From Halegenticoccus soli (GTDB lineage Archaea > Halobacteriota > Halobacteria > Halobacteriales > Haloferacaceae): 64,000 nucleotides of DNA. The stretch lies in the NCBI RefSeq assembly GCF_002844195.1, contig NZ_PEND01000005.1, forward strand, positions 310,001-374,000, read 5' to 3'. The translations under genes and the position numbers were made by a program. Under the pieces are notes generated by a model. The model did not search any database and was not told the origin of the DNA. It saw only the letters and a list, made by a program, of their open reading frames with translations. This document shows, one piece after another, positions 1-8,766 of this stretch (within the stretch, counting starts at the first letter, position 1; each line of letters opens with the position of its first letter).

Positions 1-153
1 TGCGGTGCTTGCGTCGCCCACCTTCCTCCAGCGACTCGGGGCTTTCGAGGCGGTTTCGGCCCTCCCGAAGCAAGCCACTACGCCTTCTCTGAAAAGTACC
101 CGTCGCCCCGACGCAAACGTTGATTAGCGCGGGGCCGAGTGTTCGGCGTGCAC

Positions 154-501
154 ATGAAGGAAGTCGACTTCGCCGACGCTGAATCGTACGAACCCGACGA
201 GGGGTGGCGGCGCGTGTCGCTCGCGGGCAGCGAGAAGTTCACCTTCGAGTGGTTCGAGAAGCCGCCGGGGCACTCCTCGCCGATGCACGACCACGGGAAC
301 GAGCAGGTGTGTCTCGTCCTGGAGGGCGAACTCACGATCTACACCGAAGACGACGAGGTGACGCTCGGAAGGTACGACTCGGTGTGGCTCGACGGCGACG
401 AACCGCACCGCGTCGAGAACACCGGCGACGAGCGGGCCGTCGGCCTCGACGTGTTCGCGCCCGGCCGCTCGTTCGACTTCTGGACGGATCGAGAGGAGTA
501 G
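154..501 (+). CDS. Small cupin-fold protein
   Basis: This is a single-domain cupin of 115 residues, probably a cytoplasmic metal-binding sugar- or acid-related protein. The first cupin motif is visible as HDHGNEQ with candidate ligands His45 and His47, and the second as GDEPHRVEN with His85. I chose the ATG at 154 because the upstream in-frame GTG adds only an unconserved MFGVH. The protein stands alone and converges on the next gene. Cupins are too diverse for a substrate to be assigned; its position next to a sugar ABC transporter makes a catabolic or sensing role plausible, which is inference only. Confidence 0.75.
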   Translation: MKEVDFADAESYEPDEGWRRVSLAGSEKFTFEWFEKPPGHSSPMHDHGNEQVCLVLEGELTIYTEDDEVTLGRYDSVWLDGDEPHRVENTGDERAVGLDVFAPGRSFDFWTDREE

Positions 502-571
502 CGAAGACCGCGCCCGCCGTCCCGCCGTCCCGATGGTCGGACCCACTCCGGTTCGGTCTCGTCCTCTCCGT

Positions 572-1822
572 TCAATCCACAGACACGGTCGTCGGCGTCG
601 TCGCGGTCGTCGGTGCCGTGGCGGTCGCGACGGTCGTTTCGGCCGTCGGGGATCCGTCGGACGGCGGCTCGGCGAGCAGCCGGTCGACGCACGCGCGGCC
701 GAGGCGGCTCCCGTTCGGCTTCGACACCGCGGCGAGCAACGCGCGCGCCCGATCGCGGTGCCGCTCGCCGTCGAGCCGTCCCGCGTCGGAGTACCCGGAA
801 ACGGCGACGGTGTACCGTCCCCAGACCAGGACGGCGAGCCGATCGGCGGCCGTCTCCTCACCTATCGTACGGGCGAGCGACGGCGAGCGCCAGCGGTCGA
901 GCGCGACGCGGTACGTCGTTCCCTCCGGCGACGCGTAGCTCGCCACGTGACGGACCTCCGGGTCGTGCGAGGGCGCGAGGTCGGTCCGGCCGTGGAACGA
1001 CGTCACGTTCGCCGCGGACCGAAGCGTCCAGCCGTCGAGGCCGAAGGCGCTCGTCTCGGAGACGACGGCCGGTCGGAGCAGCGCCGGGTGCGCCGCCCGC
1101 GGCGGCGACGGACAGCCGACGATCGAACCCTCGGAGGGAGCTCCCGAGGTGAGTGCGGGACGCGAGTTCGGCGACAGGGGGCCGCCGGACGGACCCACGA
1201 GCTCCGGGGAGCGGGTCGAATCGACGGAAACGACGTCGAGGTGGACCGCGGCGGCGGCACCGAGAACGAGCACGAGCGCGACGACGGCCGCGATCGTCAG
1301 CGCCCGCGCCGGGGAACGGGCGTGGGGCGATCCGTCCCGGTTCGACGACGGCTCGTCCGGGTCAGACGGCGGATCGACAAGCCCGCTCCGACCGAAGTAC
1401 CGGCGGCAGAGCGCGTCGAACTCGTCGCGATCGACGGCGTACAGCGCCATCTCGTGGAGCGCCTCCGCGCCGAAGATCGCCGGGCGGGCGGAGTCGCCGG
1501 CCCGGCGACTCTCGGGGGCGCGGGATCGGCGGCCCTCGGAGACGCGCGACCGGCGATCCTCGGGGACGCGGGCGCTCGTGACGACGGCGTCGACGTCGCC
1601 GTCGGCGAACCGCGCCAGCGCGTCGGGCGGGGGAATCCGGCGGGCGACCGCGAGCGTTCGTCGCTCCGGGGCGGGCGAGTCGCGTTCGACGCGGACGAGG
1701 TCGCCCTCGACCGTCGCCTCCCACCCACGGGCGCGCCAGAGATCCGCGACGAAGCGGGCGAGCGCCGCCGCGTCGAGCCGCCGCAGTTCCCGCCCGAACG
1801 CCTCCGAGCCGAGCGGCCGCAT
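572..1822 (-). CDS. Membrane-anchored protein with endonuclease-like N-terminal region
   Basis: The protein has 416 residues. The N-terminal ~150 residues (FVADLWRARGWEATV, later DAVVTSARVP) resemble the restriction-endonuclease-like fold found in haloarchaeal membrane proteins, but no complete catalytic triad can be confirmed by eye. A single hydrophobic segment near residues 187-212 (AAVVALVLVLGAAAAVHL) would anchor it, leaving a ~200-residue C-terminal domain outside. Residues ~107-128 hold a degenerate Arg/Ser/Glu repeat (DRRSRVSEGRRSRAPESRR). It ends 70 nt from the cupin gene and starts 13 nt after the dehydrogenase stop, so the two may be co-transcribed. Function unknown. Confidence 0.7.
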   Translation of the reverse strand: MRPLGSEAFGRELRRLDAAALARFVADLWRARGWEATVEGDLVRVERDSPAPERRTLAVARRIPPPDALARFADGDVDAVVTSARVPEDRRSRVSEGRRSRAPESRRAGDSARPAIFGAEALHEMALYAVDRDEFDALCRRYFGRSGLVDPPSDPDEPSSNRDGSPHARSPARALTIAAVVALVLVLGAAAAVHLDVVSVDSTRSPELVGPSGGPLSPNSRPALTSGAPSEGSIVGCPSPPRAAHPALLRPAVVSETSAFGLDGWTLRSAANVTSFHGRTDLAPSHDPEVRHVASYASPEGTTYRVALDRWRSPSLARTIGEETAADRLAVLVWGRYTVAVSGYSDAGRLDGERHRDRARALLAAVSKPNGSRLGRACVDRLLAEPPSDGSPTAETTVATATAPTTATTPTTVSVD

Positions 1823-1834
1823 GCGTCGGCGGCG

Positions 1835-2890
1835 CTACAGGCGCTCCCGGAGGTCGGCAACGACGTCCTCGGTGCCGCCCTCCCCGCCGAGGTCGGGCGT
1901 CCGCGGCGCGTCCGGGTCGGCGAGCTGATCGGCGACGGCGTCCCACAGCGCGTCCGCGGCCGCGTCCTCGCCGAGGTGGGAGAACAGCATCGCCCCGGAG
2001 AGCACCGTGGCGAGCGGGTTGGCGACGCCCTGCCCGGTGATGTCGGGCGCGCTCCCGTGGACGGGCTCGAACATCGAGGGGTAGTCGCCGTCGACGTTGA
2101 CGTTGGCCGAGGGCGCGAGGCCCATGCTCCCGCTCACGATCGCGCCGATGTCGGTGAGGATGTCGCCGAAGAGGTTCGAGGCGACGACGACGTCGAACTC
2201 CTCGGGGCGGCGGATGAGGTCCATCGACGCCGCGTCGACGAGGAGGCGCTCGACCTCGACGTCGGGGTACTCCTCGCTCACTTCCTCGACGATCTCGTCC
2301 CAGAAGACCATGCCGTACGCCTGCGCGTTCGACTTCGTGACGTTCGTCAGCTTGCCGTCGCGCGCGGTCGCCTCCTCGAAGGCCGCGCGGACGATGGCTT
2401 CGGTGCCGGCGCGCGTGTACACGGCCGTCTGCACCGCGAGCTCGTGGTCGAATCCGCGGTGCTCGCGGCCGCCGATGTCGGCGTACTCCCCCTCGGTGTT
2501 CTCCCGGAAGACGACGAAGTCGATGTCGCCGCCGCCGTACCCGCGGAGCGGACTCTCGACCCCCTCGAACAGCACCGAGGGGCGCTTGCACACCTGCTGG
2601 TCGAACGTCTTGCGGATGGGCAGCATCAGCCCCCTGAGGGTGACGTGGTCTGGGATGTCCGGGTGGCCGACGGCGCCGAGGAGGATCGCGTCGTGCGATT
2701 CGAGGCGGTCGGTGCCGTCCTCGGGCATCATCGCCCCCTCCTCCAGATACCGCCGGCTTCCCCACTCGTAACGCGTGCCGTCGAGGTCGAATCCGGCGGC
2801 CGCCGCGGCGTCGCCGAGCAGCGGCCAGGCGGCGTCGATCACTTCCGGTCCGATGCCGTCGCCGGGGATGATCGCGATGTCGTATGTCAC
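1835..2890 (-). CDS. Isocitrate/isopropylmalate dehydrogenase family, D-malate/tartrate dehydrogenase type
   Basis: A 351-residue NAD-dependent beta-decarboxylating dehydrogenase. It carries the family signatures IIPGDGIGPEV at the N-terminus, VVFRENTEGEYADIGG, TNVTKSNAQAYG, ASNLFGDILTDIGA and EPVHGSAPDITGQG. The stretch GAVGHPDIPDHVTLRGLMLP resembles D-malate/tartrate dehydrogenases (DmlA/TtuC) more than LeuB, in my reading. The start is the GTG at 2890 (V-T-Y-D-I-A-I), because the 24 residues upstream in frame are unconserved. It lies behind the sugar ABC transporter and would oxidise and decarboxylate a 2-hydroxy dicarboxylate such as D-malate. LeuB function cannot be excluded without a tree. 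Confidence 0.85.
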   Translation of the reverse strand: MTYDIAIIPGDGIGPEVIDAAWPLLGDAAAAAGFDLDGTRYEWGSRRYLEEGAMMPEDGTDRLESHDAILLGAVGHPDIPDHVTLRGLMLPIRKTFDQQVCKRPSVLFEGVESPLRGYGGGDIDFVVFRENTEGEYADIGGREHRGFDHELAVQTAVYTRAGTEAIVRAAFEEATARDGKLTNVTKSNAQAYGMVFWDEIVEEVSEEYPDVEVERLLVDAASMDLIRRPEEFDVVVASNLFGDILTDIGAIVSGSMGLAPSANVNVDGDYPSMFEPVHGSAPDITGQGVANPLATVLSGAMLFSHLGEDAAADALWDAVADQLADPDAPRTPDLGGEGGTEDVVADLRERL

Positions 2891-3004
2891 GTTCTGACAT
2901 CGGCGAAACGGGGTAAAAGCTTTCCTGACGGAGCGGCCCCGGCGCGTCGGGGCCGCTGGCACGTGCTGTACGCGTCGTCCGTTCGAGGCCCGATCGAGGC
3001 GGCT

Positions 3005-4171
3005 TCAGGCTTCGGCTTCCTTCGCGATCGTCTTCTGCGCCTCGTGGTCGGCCCGGGAGTGACCGTGAACCGCGGCTCGCTCGGAGTTGCGGTCGAAGAG
3101 GTGCAGGTCCGACTCGTCGAAGGTGAGCGTGACCGTCTCGCCCTCCTCGGGTTCGATCTCCGAGGACGTGCGGACGCGGCACTCCCGGCCGCTCACGTCC
3201 AGGTAGACGAAGTTGTCGGAGCCGACGACCTCGACGACGTCGACCGTCGCGCTGATCGACTTGCCCGTCGGGGCGTCCTCCGCGATGCGGACGTTCTCCG
3301 GTCGGACGCCGAGGACGAACTCCGTCTCCGACGCGTCGAGGAGTTCTGTGAGCTCGTCCGAGACCTCGTAGGTGAACCCGTTGCCGACCAGCGCGGGCGA
3401 CCCCGCGCCGTCGTGCTGGAGGTCGACGTCGAAGAAGTTCATCGACGGCGAGCCGATGAAGTCGGCGACGAAGACGTTCGCGGGCCGATAGTACACCTCC
3501 TTGGGGCTTCCGACCTGCTGCAGCTCGCCGTTGTCCAGGATGGCGATCCGGTCGGCCATCGTCATCGCCTCCTCCTGGTCGTGCGTCACGTAGATCGTCG
3601 TGATGCCGAGCTCCGAGTGGATGCGCGAGAGCTCGGTCCGCATGTGCTTGCGGAGCTTCGCGTCGAGGTTCGACAGCGGCTCGTCGAACAGGAACACCGC
3701 CGGTTCGCGGACGATCGCGCGGCCGGTGGCGACGCGCTGCTGCTGGCCGCCGGAGAGCGAGCCCGGCTTCTTGTCGAGGAGGTCCTCGATCCCCATCATC
3801 CGGGCCGCCTCCTCGACCCGGCGGTCGATCTCCTCGTCGTCGAGATCGGAGCTGAGTTTCAGCCCGTAGGCCATGTTCTGCCGGACCGTCTTGTGCGGGT
3901 ACAGCGCGTACGACTGGAACACCATCGCGATGTCCCGCTCCTTCGGCGAGCGATCGTTGATGCGCTCGCCGTCGAGCCGTATCTCCCCGTCCGTGATCGT
4001 CTCGAGCCCGGCGAGCATGCGGAGCGTCGTCGACTTCCCGCAGCCGGACGGACCGACCAGGACGACGAACTCGCCGTCGGGGATGTCCAGATCGAGCTCC
4101 TCCACCGCGACGATCGGCCCGGACGTGTCCTCGAAGACCTTCGTTACGTTATCGAATTCCACACGTGCCAT
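3005..4171 (-). CDS. Sugar ABC transporter ATPase (MalK/UgpC type)
   Basis: The 388-residue ATPase energises the transporter whose other subunits are encoded at 5081-8549. Walker A is GPSGCGKST at residues 40-48, the Q-loop is VFQSYALYPH, the signature is LSGGQQQ, Walker B is FLFDEPLSNLD and the H-loop is [10 protein letters not shown]. Residues ~240-388 form the OB-type regulatory domain typical of MalK/UgpC proteins. A Shine-Dalgarno-like GGAGG lies 12 nt before the start, unlike the leaderless neighbours. The gene is separated from the permease genes by a tnpB relic and appears to have its own TATA element near 4212. Confidence 0.95.
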   Translation of the reverse strand: MARVEFDNVTKVFEDTSGPIVAVEELDLDIPDGEFVVLVGPSGCGKSTTLRMLAGLETITDGEIRLDGERINDRSPKERDIAMVFQSYALYPHKTVRQNMAYGLKLSSDLDDEEIDRRVEEAARMMGIEDLLDKKPGSLSGGQQQRVATGRAIVREPAVFLFDEPLSNLDAKLRKHMRTELSRIHSELGITTIYVTHDQEEAMTMADRIAILDNGELQQVGSPKEVYYRPANVFVADFIGSPSMNFFDVDLQHDGAGSPALVGNGFTYEVSDELTELLDASETEFVLGVRPENVRIAEDAPTGKSISATVDVVEVVGSDNFVYLDVSGRECRVRTSSEIEPEEGETVTLTFDESDLHLFDRNSERAAVHGHSRADHEAQKTIAKEAEA

Positions 4172-4206
4172 GCTAACTAATCCTCCAGCACCTCGTTTGG
4201 CGTGCT

Positions 4207-4222
4207 GTTATTTATTATTATC
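4207..4222 (-). promoter_or_regulatory. Probable TATA element for the ABC ATPase gene
   Basis: On the minus strand an AT-rich run (ATAATAATAAATAAC) lies about 40-50 nt before the ATPase ATG, between that gene and the tnpB relic. It would leave a short 5' UTR carrying the GGAGG ribosome-binding site, so the gene could still be expressed after the insertion split the operon. Confidence 0.5.
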
Positions 4223-4301
4223 CCTAGCTCCCGGCGTCGTAGCCTGTTTCCGCGGCGGAAACCGCGGTTTCAAACGCTCCTCTGACGTCAAGAGTAAGCT
4301 A

Positions 4302-4321
4302 CCACGCCCTGCAGGGCGTGG
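4302..4321 (-). repeat. Perfect 20-bp palindrome at the right end of a TnpB relic
   Basis: The sequence CCACGCCCTGCAGGGCGTGG is a perfect self-complementary hairpin directly after the tnpB relic. Hairpins of this kind mark the right end of IS200/IS605-IS1341 elements and, in active elements, the 3' end of the omega RNA. Confidence 0.7.
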
Positions 4322-4806
4322 CATTCAGCATGGACTCCCGTTCTAACTGTGTAACACAGTAGGCGAATACTCGCCATTCACGTTCATCATCCCGCTGTTC
4401 AAGCGCACGCCTACGGGTGCGCCTCCACGCCCAGACTTTTGCTGGTCGCGTCGTTGATTGTGACGGTTCGGGCATCGTAGCTGGCGAACCGCGACGTGAA
4501 GTGTGGTTTCGAGGCTTTCTTGCCTTGTTTCCAGCGTTCAACACAGCCTTTGACGGCTTCTGCGGCGCGGTTTCGTGCGGCTTGCACGAGGTTGGCCGGA
4601 AGTGGGGAGTCATCTCGAACGTCGTAGTAGGTGAGGTTGTGGAGTTTCTGTTTGCTGGTGATTTTCCAGTCTGGTTTCCACGCTACGTCTACGACGTAGT
4701 TGGCGGCGGCGAGAAAGTGGTCGGTTGTCTGGTGGAGGAGGTCAGCGGCACTCTCGTCCACGTCGAGTTTGACGGGGACGGTTCGAGTGCGTGAGTCTCC
4801 CACCAT
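4302..4806 (-). pseudogene. tnpB: tnpB relic, N-terminal part only (IS1341 type)
   Basis: The frame opening at 4806 gives a clear haloarchaeal TnpB N-terminus (TRTVPVKLDVDESAADLL, LVQAARNRAAEAVKG, RWKQGKKASKPHFTS) for about 117 residues. It then breaks after RTVTIND and the RuvC catalytic core and zinc finger are missing entirely. Only ~100 nt of terminal sequence and the right-end hairpin follow. The element therefore lost its middle by deletion and cannot be functional. It sits between the permease and ATPase genes of one ABC operon. Confidence 0.85.
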
Positions 4807-4889
4807 CTGTACTTCATATGTAGGAGTCTGTATTTATAATAGATTGGATTGCTGTTGGGAGTCGGCCTGCTATCGGGGATGATTTGTGT

Positions 4890-4937
4890 AATGGGTTGTC
4901 GGCTTCCTCCCACGCCTAAAGTCGCGGGTTTCCGCCT
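4890..4937. repeat. Imperfect IS200/IS605-like end hairpin
   Basis: The stretch around CTTCCTCCCACGCC-TAAA-GTCGCGGGTTTCC forms an imperfect stem-loop resembling end sequences of haloarchaeal IS200/IS605 elements. It lies upstream of the tnpB relic and probably belongs to the same or an overlapping decayed element. Confidence 0.4.
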
Positions 4938-5080
4938 CGCATTCATTATGAAATTCCAATTCTCGGTGACGACCGGCGCACCGCGATCGCATCCGGCGGA
5001 GATCAAGGAGGGAGGGAGGGAGGGATCGGGCCGAGAAAAGCAGAAGAAAGGGTCGAGCCGAGAAGATCAAAGGAGGAGAG

Positions 5081-5914
5081 TCACACGCCGCCGAGCCCTT
5101 CGCCGACGTAGCGCTGCGAGAGGCCGTAGAAGATCACCGGGGGCGCCACCAGCAGGACGACGGCGGCCATGAGGGCGTTCCACTGGCGGAGGACGTCGCT
5201 TCCGAGGATGTAGTGGATGGCGACCGTCGCCGTCCGGACCTCCTCGTCGCTAGTGAGAACGAACACCCAGAGGAAGTTGTTCCAGGCGGTCAGGAAGGAG
5301 AACAGGGCCGCCGCGCCGACCGCGGGCGCCGAAAGCGGCAGGACGATGCGCAGGAACGCGCCGATCTCCGTGTGGCCGTCGATGAGCGCCGCCTCCTCGA
5401 TGTTCTCGGGGATCCCCTGTCTGAAAAAGCCCTGCAACAGCCAGATGGTCTGTGGCAGAACGAAGATCGAGATGGCGATGGTGACTCCATCGAGCGTGTT
5501 GATAAGCCCCAGGAAGAAGAATACCTCGTAGACGGGGATAGTGATGACGATCCAGGGGAACATGATGGTGAACACCGCCGTGTAGAACAGGAACTTCCGA
5601 CCGGGGAAGTCCAGCCGCGCGAACGCGTAGGCCCCGGGGATCGAAAAGAGCAGTGAGATGAGCGTCGCCGCTATCGAGACGATGAGGCTGTTCGCGAAGT
5701 ACGTGGTGAAGTTGTACCGGTCCCAGATTTGCTCGTAGCCGACGAGGGAGAGGCTTTCGAGTGCCGGGATGTATCCGGTGTCGGAGCTGATAGCCGCAAA
5801 ATTCGTCAGCAACGACGTGCGAAGCACCCAGATGTATGGGATCAGTGCCCAAAGCGCGAATAGCGCGAGGCCCACGTACAGCACAGTTTTCGTGCGTCGG
5901 GTTTCGTTAAGCAT
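5081..5914 (-). CDS. Sugar ABC transporter permease (MalG type)
   Basis: A 277-residue inner subunit of a carbohydrate ABC importer with about six membrane segments, the first being VLYVGLALFALWALIPYIW. The EAA loop that contacts the ATPase reads EEAALIDGHTEIGAFLRIVLP. The start is the ATG at 5914 (MLNETRRTKT), just after the upstream permease stop at 5917; longer in-frame extensions overlap that gene. It ends 271 nt before the tnpB relic that separates it from its ATPase. Confidence 0.93.
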   Translation of the reverse strand: MLNETRRTKTVLYVGLALFALWALIPYIWVLRTSLLTNFAAISSDTGYIPALESLSLVGYEQIWDRYNFTTYFANSLIVSIAATLISLLFSIPGAYAFARLDFPGRKFLFYTAVFTIMFPWIVITIPVYEVFFFLGLINTLDGVTIAISIFVLPQTIWLLQGFFRQGIPENIEEAALIDGHTEIGAFLRIVLPLSAPAVGAAALFSFLTAWNNFLWVFVLTSDEEVRTATVAIHYILGSDVLRQWNALMAAVVLLVAPPVIFYGLSQRYVGEGLGGV

Positions 5915-5916
5915 GG

Positions 5917-6885
5917 TCAGACGTACAGCTCCTCTTCTTCCTGGATAACGGTCACGTAGAAGATCGCCGCCGTCATCGAGACGGCGACCATCGCCAGGCC
6001 GATCGTGTAGGCTCGACCGAAGTTCAGGTTGACGTAGGCGGTCTGGTAGGTGAAGATGCTCAGAAGCATCGTCTTCGTCCCGGGCCCCCCACCCGTGAGT
6101 TCGAACGGCTGAGCGAACTCGGCGACGTTCCACGCGGTCCGGAGCGCGAGGATGATGATCGTGGGCGTGACGAGGTGCGGCAGCGTCACGTCGCGGAAGC
6201 GCCGGAGTCTGCTCGCGCCCGCGAGCGCTGCCGCCTCGTATTGCTCGCGTGGGATACCCACAATAGCTGCAGCGTAAATGATTCCGGCGTAGCCGTAGTC
6301 GTGCCACGACTGGGCGACGATGAGCGAGACGTACGGCCACACCCCCGACGCTAAGAACGACGGCGCCGGTGAGTTAAACAGGTCGACCCAGAGTCTCGGG
6401 AGCATCCCGAAGTCGCTGTTCAGGAACCACATCCAGATGACACCCCCGGCGAGCGGCGCCGAGAAGTACGGCGACATGATGATCGCACTCAACCACTCGC
6501 GCCGGCCGCGCACGACTTCGGAGAGAAGGAGCGCAGCGAGCAACCCGATAGCCAACTGCAGGAACGTCGTGCCGAAGACGAACACGAGCGTCCAGCCGAA
6601 CGCGAACTGGAAGAGGTCGTTGGTGACCATCCAGGTGTAGTTTTCGAGCCCGACGAACTCCCCGCTGCCGCCGAGTCTCGTGTTCGTGAACGTCAAGAAC
6701 ACGCCCCTGGCTATGGGGAAGTAAAATAACAGCGTGAACATGACGAACGTCGGGATGATGAATAGGTACCCGATCCAATGCTCCTTCATCCGGTCGAGGA
6801 TCGTTTTCTCCTCGAGGCCATACTTCCGTCGGATGGCCTGTGCGCTTTCTTGAGACACGGTACCATACCAATTCCATTCATACAT
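5917..6885 (-). CDS. Sugar ABC transporter permease (MalF type)
   Basis: A 322-residue membrane subunit of the same importer, with an N-terminal cytoplasmic stretch of ~35 residues followed by six hydrophobic segments (first: YLFIIPTFVMFTLLFYFP). The EAA loop is EQYEAAALAGASRLRRFRDV. It is separated from the second permease gene by only two bases and follows the binding-protein gene by 140 nt, consistent with one operon. Confidence 0.93.
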   Translation of the reverse strand: MYEWNWYGTVSQESAQAIRRKYGLEEKTILDRMKEHWIGYLFIIPTFVMFTLLFYFPIARGVFLTFTNTRLGGSGEFVGLENYTWMVTNDLFQFAFGWTLVFVFGTTFLQLAIGLLAALLLSEVVRGRREWLSAIIMSPYFSAPLAGGVIWMWFLNSDFGMLPRLWVDLFNSPAPSFLASGVWPYVSLIVAQSWHDYGYAGIIYAAAIVGIPREQYEAAALAGASRLRRFRDVTLPHLVTPTIIILALRTAWNVAEFAQPFELTGGGPGTKTMLLSIFTYQTAYVNLNFGRAYTIGLAMVAVSMTAAIFYVTVIQEEEELYV

Positions 6886-7025
6886 AAAAAATATTCGGGA
6901 TGCGCGGCCGGAATATCGCCGCTACCGCCCGCTCAGAAAGGCCGGCGGACGTGAGCCGATCGCTCGGGGAACGAGATTTCGAGGGACGAGCGATGAGGGA
7001 CGACAGGAAGGTCGGCGCCGGTCGT

Positions 7026-8549
7026 TCAGTTGTTCTGGTTCTTCAGCGTTTTCTGGATGCGCTGCCGGACGAGTTGCGGCGTCTCCTCCATGTTGTGTTG
7101 GCCGGCGATGGCCTGGCTGATGGTCTCGTTGATGTCAGTCCAGCGGATCTGGTCCGTGGGTTTGACGTCCCACGCGGCCCCGGTGGACGCGTACTGGTCG
7201 CCGTACTGGTCCAGATTCTTGAAGGCCTGCGTCGTGCTCTGGGCGAGGTCGTACTCGTTGAGCACCTTGTCCATCATCGGATTGAGACCGGGGATCGCCT
7301 CGTAGTACTCGCCCCACGCCGGGAGGACGAACTCCTCGTCGCTCAGGAGGAACATGTTGAGATCCCACGCGGCGCTCTGCGTCTTCTCGTCGGTCTTGAA
7401 GATCGTCTGCTGCTGTTCGAGCGACCAGACGTGGCCGCCGTGGTCGCCCTCGACGCCTTCGAGTTCGCTGATACCGAAGTTGCTCCCGAACTCGGGGTCG
7501 ACCTTTGGGTTCGGAAGGAGCATGTAGTCGCCATTCCCCCCATTCCAGCCGATCTTCACGTCGTCCTTGGCGGCACGCCAGCGGTTCGCCGTCGGCGTGG
7601 CGTAGGTGAACGAGGCGACCTTTCCTGTCACCATGAGCGACGGGATTTCCTCGTCGCCGCGCGAGGCGGCCTCGGGGCTACTGAACTGATCTGCGAGTTT
7701 GACGCACGTTTTGATCATGCCGTCCGTTTTCCCCTGGTCGTCGTGGTTTTCGTTGGCGACGACGACGGTGGGGTCCTTCGGGTCGCCGCGGAGCCACGGG
7801 TCGGTTCCGCCTGTGTACGCCGTCCGAGCGTAGCCCCAGTAGGACTCCAAGTCGTTGTAGACGCCGGTCTCCTCGTACGCGATGGCGTCCGTCTGCTGGT
7901 CGATTTTCTGGATGGCGTCGAGAAAGCCGCTCCAGGTGCTCAGCTCCTCCATGGGATTCTGCACGCCGACCTGGCTGAACAGCTTGGGGCGGATACCCAG
8001 GTTGCTGTTGGTGTGGCGCATCGCGCCCGCGGACCAGTACTCACCGCGGAACTTCGCGGCCTCCTGGTTCGCGCTGGTGAAGTCGTCCGGCATTCCGTCG
8101 GTCTCTTCGATGTACTTGCTGTGGTCCGGGATTTTGTCGTTGAAGAAATACTGGAGACCCCCGGAGCCGGACTCCGCGAAGGCCGGCGGATTGCCGGACG
8201 AAACGGTCGAGGACAGCTTCGATTTGATGTCGCCGTACGAGGCGGTCTGGAGGTCGACTTTGACGTTCTCGTTTTTCTCTTCGAACGTCTTCATCGAGTC
8301 CTGGAAGTGGCTCTGGATGTCAGCGTTCTCGGCGGCCTGCGCTGAGAGGAAACTGACGGTCGTGGTTTCGGATCCACCCCCGCCTCCGCCTCCGCTGAGA
8401 CTGTCGAGACAGCCGGTGAGCGCACCCAGCGCACCCGCGCTCGTCGCCGCGGTCGTCGCTTTCAGAAACGTCCGTCGAGAGGTCTCGCCGGCCTCCGCGG
8501 TCTCTGCCTGTTCCGGACCGCCGTCTTGGTGATTGCCAGCAGGTGGCAT
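7026..8549 (-). CDS. Sugar ABC transporter substrate-binding lipoprotein
   Basis: A 507-residue family-1-type extracellular solute-binding protein. The twin-arginine motif RRTFLK is at residues 25-30 and the lipobox ends at Cys47 (ALTGC), followed by a Gly-rich linker. It would be exported folded by Tat and tethered to the membrane. It is the first gene of the transporter operon. The ligand is not evident; MalK/UgpC-type systems usually take up oligosaccharides or glycerol phosphates. Confidence 0.93.
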   Translation of the reverse strand: MPPAGNHQDGGPEQAETAEAGETSRRTFLKATTAATSAGALGALTGCLDSLSGGGGGGGSETTTVSFLSAQAAENADIQSHFQDSMKTFEEKNENVKVDLQTASYGDIKSKLSSTVSSGNPPAFAESGSGGLQYFFNDKIPDHSKYIEETDGMPDDFTSANQEAAKFRGEYWSAGAMRHTNSNLGIRPKLFSQVGVQNPMEELSTWSGFLDAIQKIDQQTDAIAYEETGVYNDLESYWGYARTAYTGGTDPWLRGDPKDPTVVVANENHDDQGKTDGMIKTCVKLADQFSSPEAASRGDEEIPSLMVTGKVASFTYATPTANRWRAAKDDVKIGWNGGNGDYMLLPNPKVDPEFGSNFGISELEGVEGDHGGHVWSLEQQQTIFKTDEKTQSAAWDLNMFLLSDEEFVLPAWGEYYEAIPGLNPMMDKVLNEYDLAQSTTQAFKNLDQYGDQYASTGAAWDVKPTDQIRWTDINETISQAIAGQHNMEETPQLVRQRIQKTLKNQNN

Positions 8550-8572
8550 GCCGATGTCGTTTTTCCGCTGCG

Positions 8573-8585
8573 TCGATAATAAGCT
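8573..8585 (-). promoter_or_regulatory. TATA box of the first ABC transporter operon
   Basis: The minus-strand sequence GCTTATTATCG lies about 27-30 nt before the ATG at 8549, the spacing expected for a leaderless haloarchaeal transcript. Confidence 0.55.
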
Positions 8586-8734
8586 TTCTCATACTTACGG
8601 GGCGTCGGAGTGCGATGAAATATGCGCAACATGTGTGAGAGGGGATCGTTCGAGGGAGAGACGCGGCCCGAAACGGGAGGTCGCACCCGGCGCACGGCAA
8701 CGAAGGAAAGCGCCGGCCCGGTGCCGTCCATCAG

Positions 8735-8743
8735 CTATACATA
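8735..8743 (+). promoter_or_regulatory. TATA box of the plus-strand chaperonin-like gene
   Basis: CTATACATA is centred about 28 nt before the ATG at 8767, predicting a leaderless transcript. No heat-shock-type element was recognised. Confidence 0.5.
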
Positions 8744-8766
8744 GGGTGTGAAACACATACACGGGT

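Noticed and set aside
1-153. A tRNA or the end of a gene at the window start
   Set aside because: No cloverleaf or conserved tRNA blocks, and no frame with recognisable similarity.
533-4180. A 1215-codon open frame on the plus strand
   Set aside because: It is the antisense shadow of the dehydrogenase and ABC ATPase genes in GC-rich DNA; its composition is Arg-rich and it has no domain.
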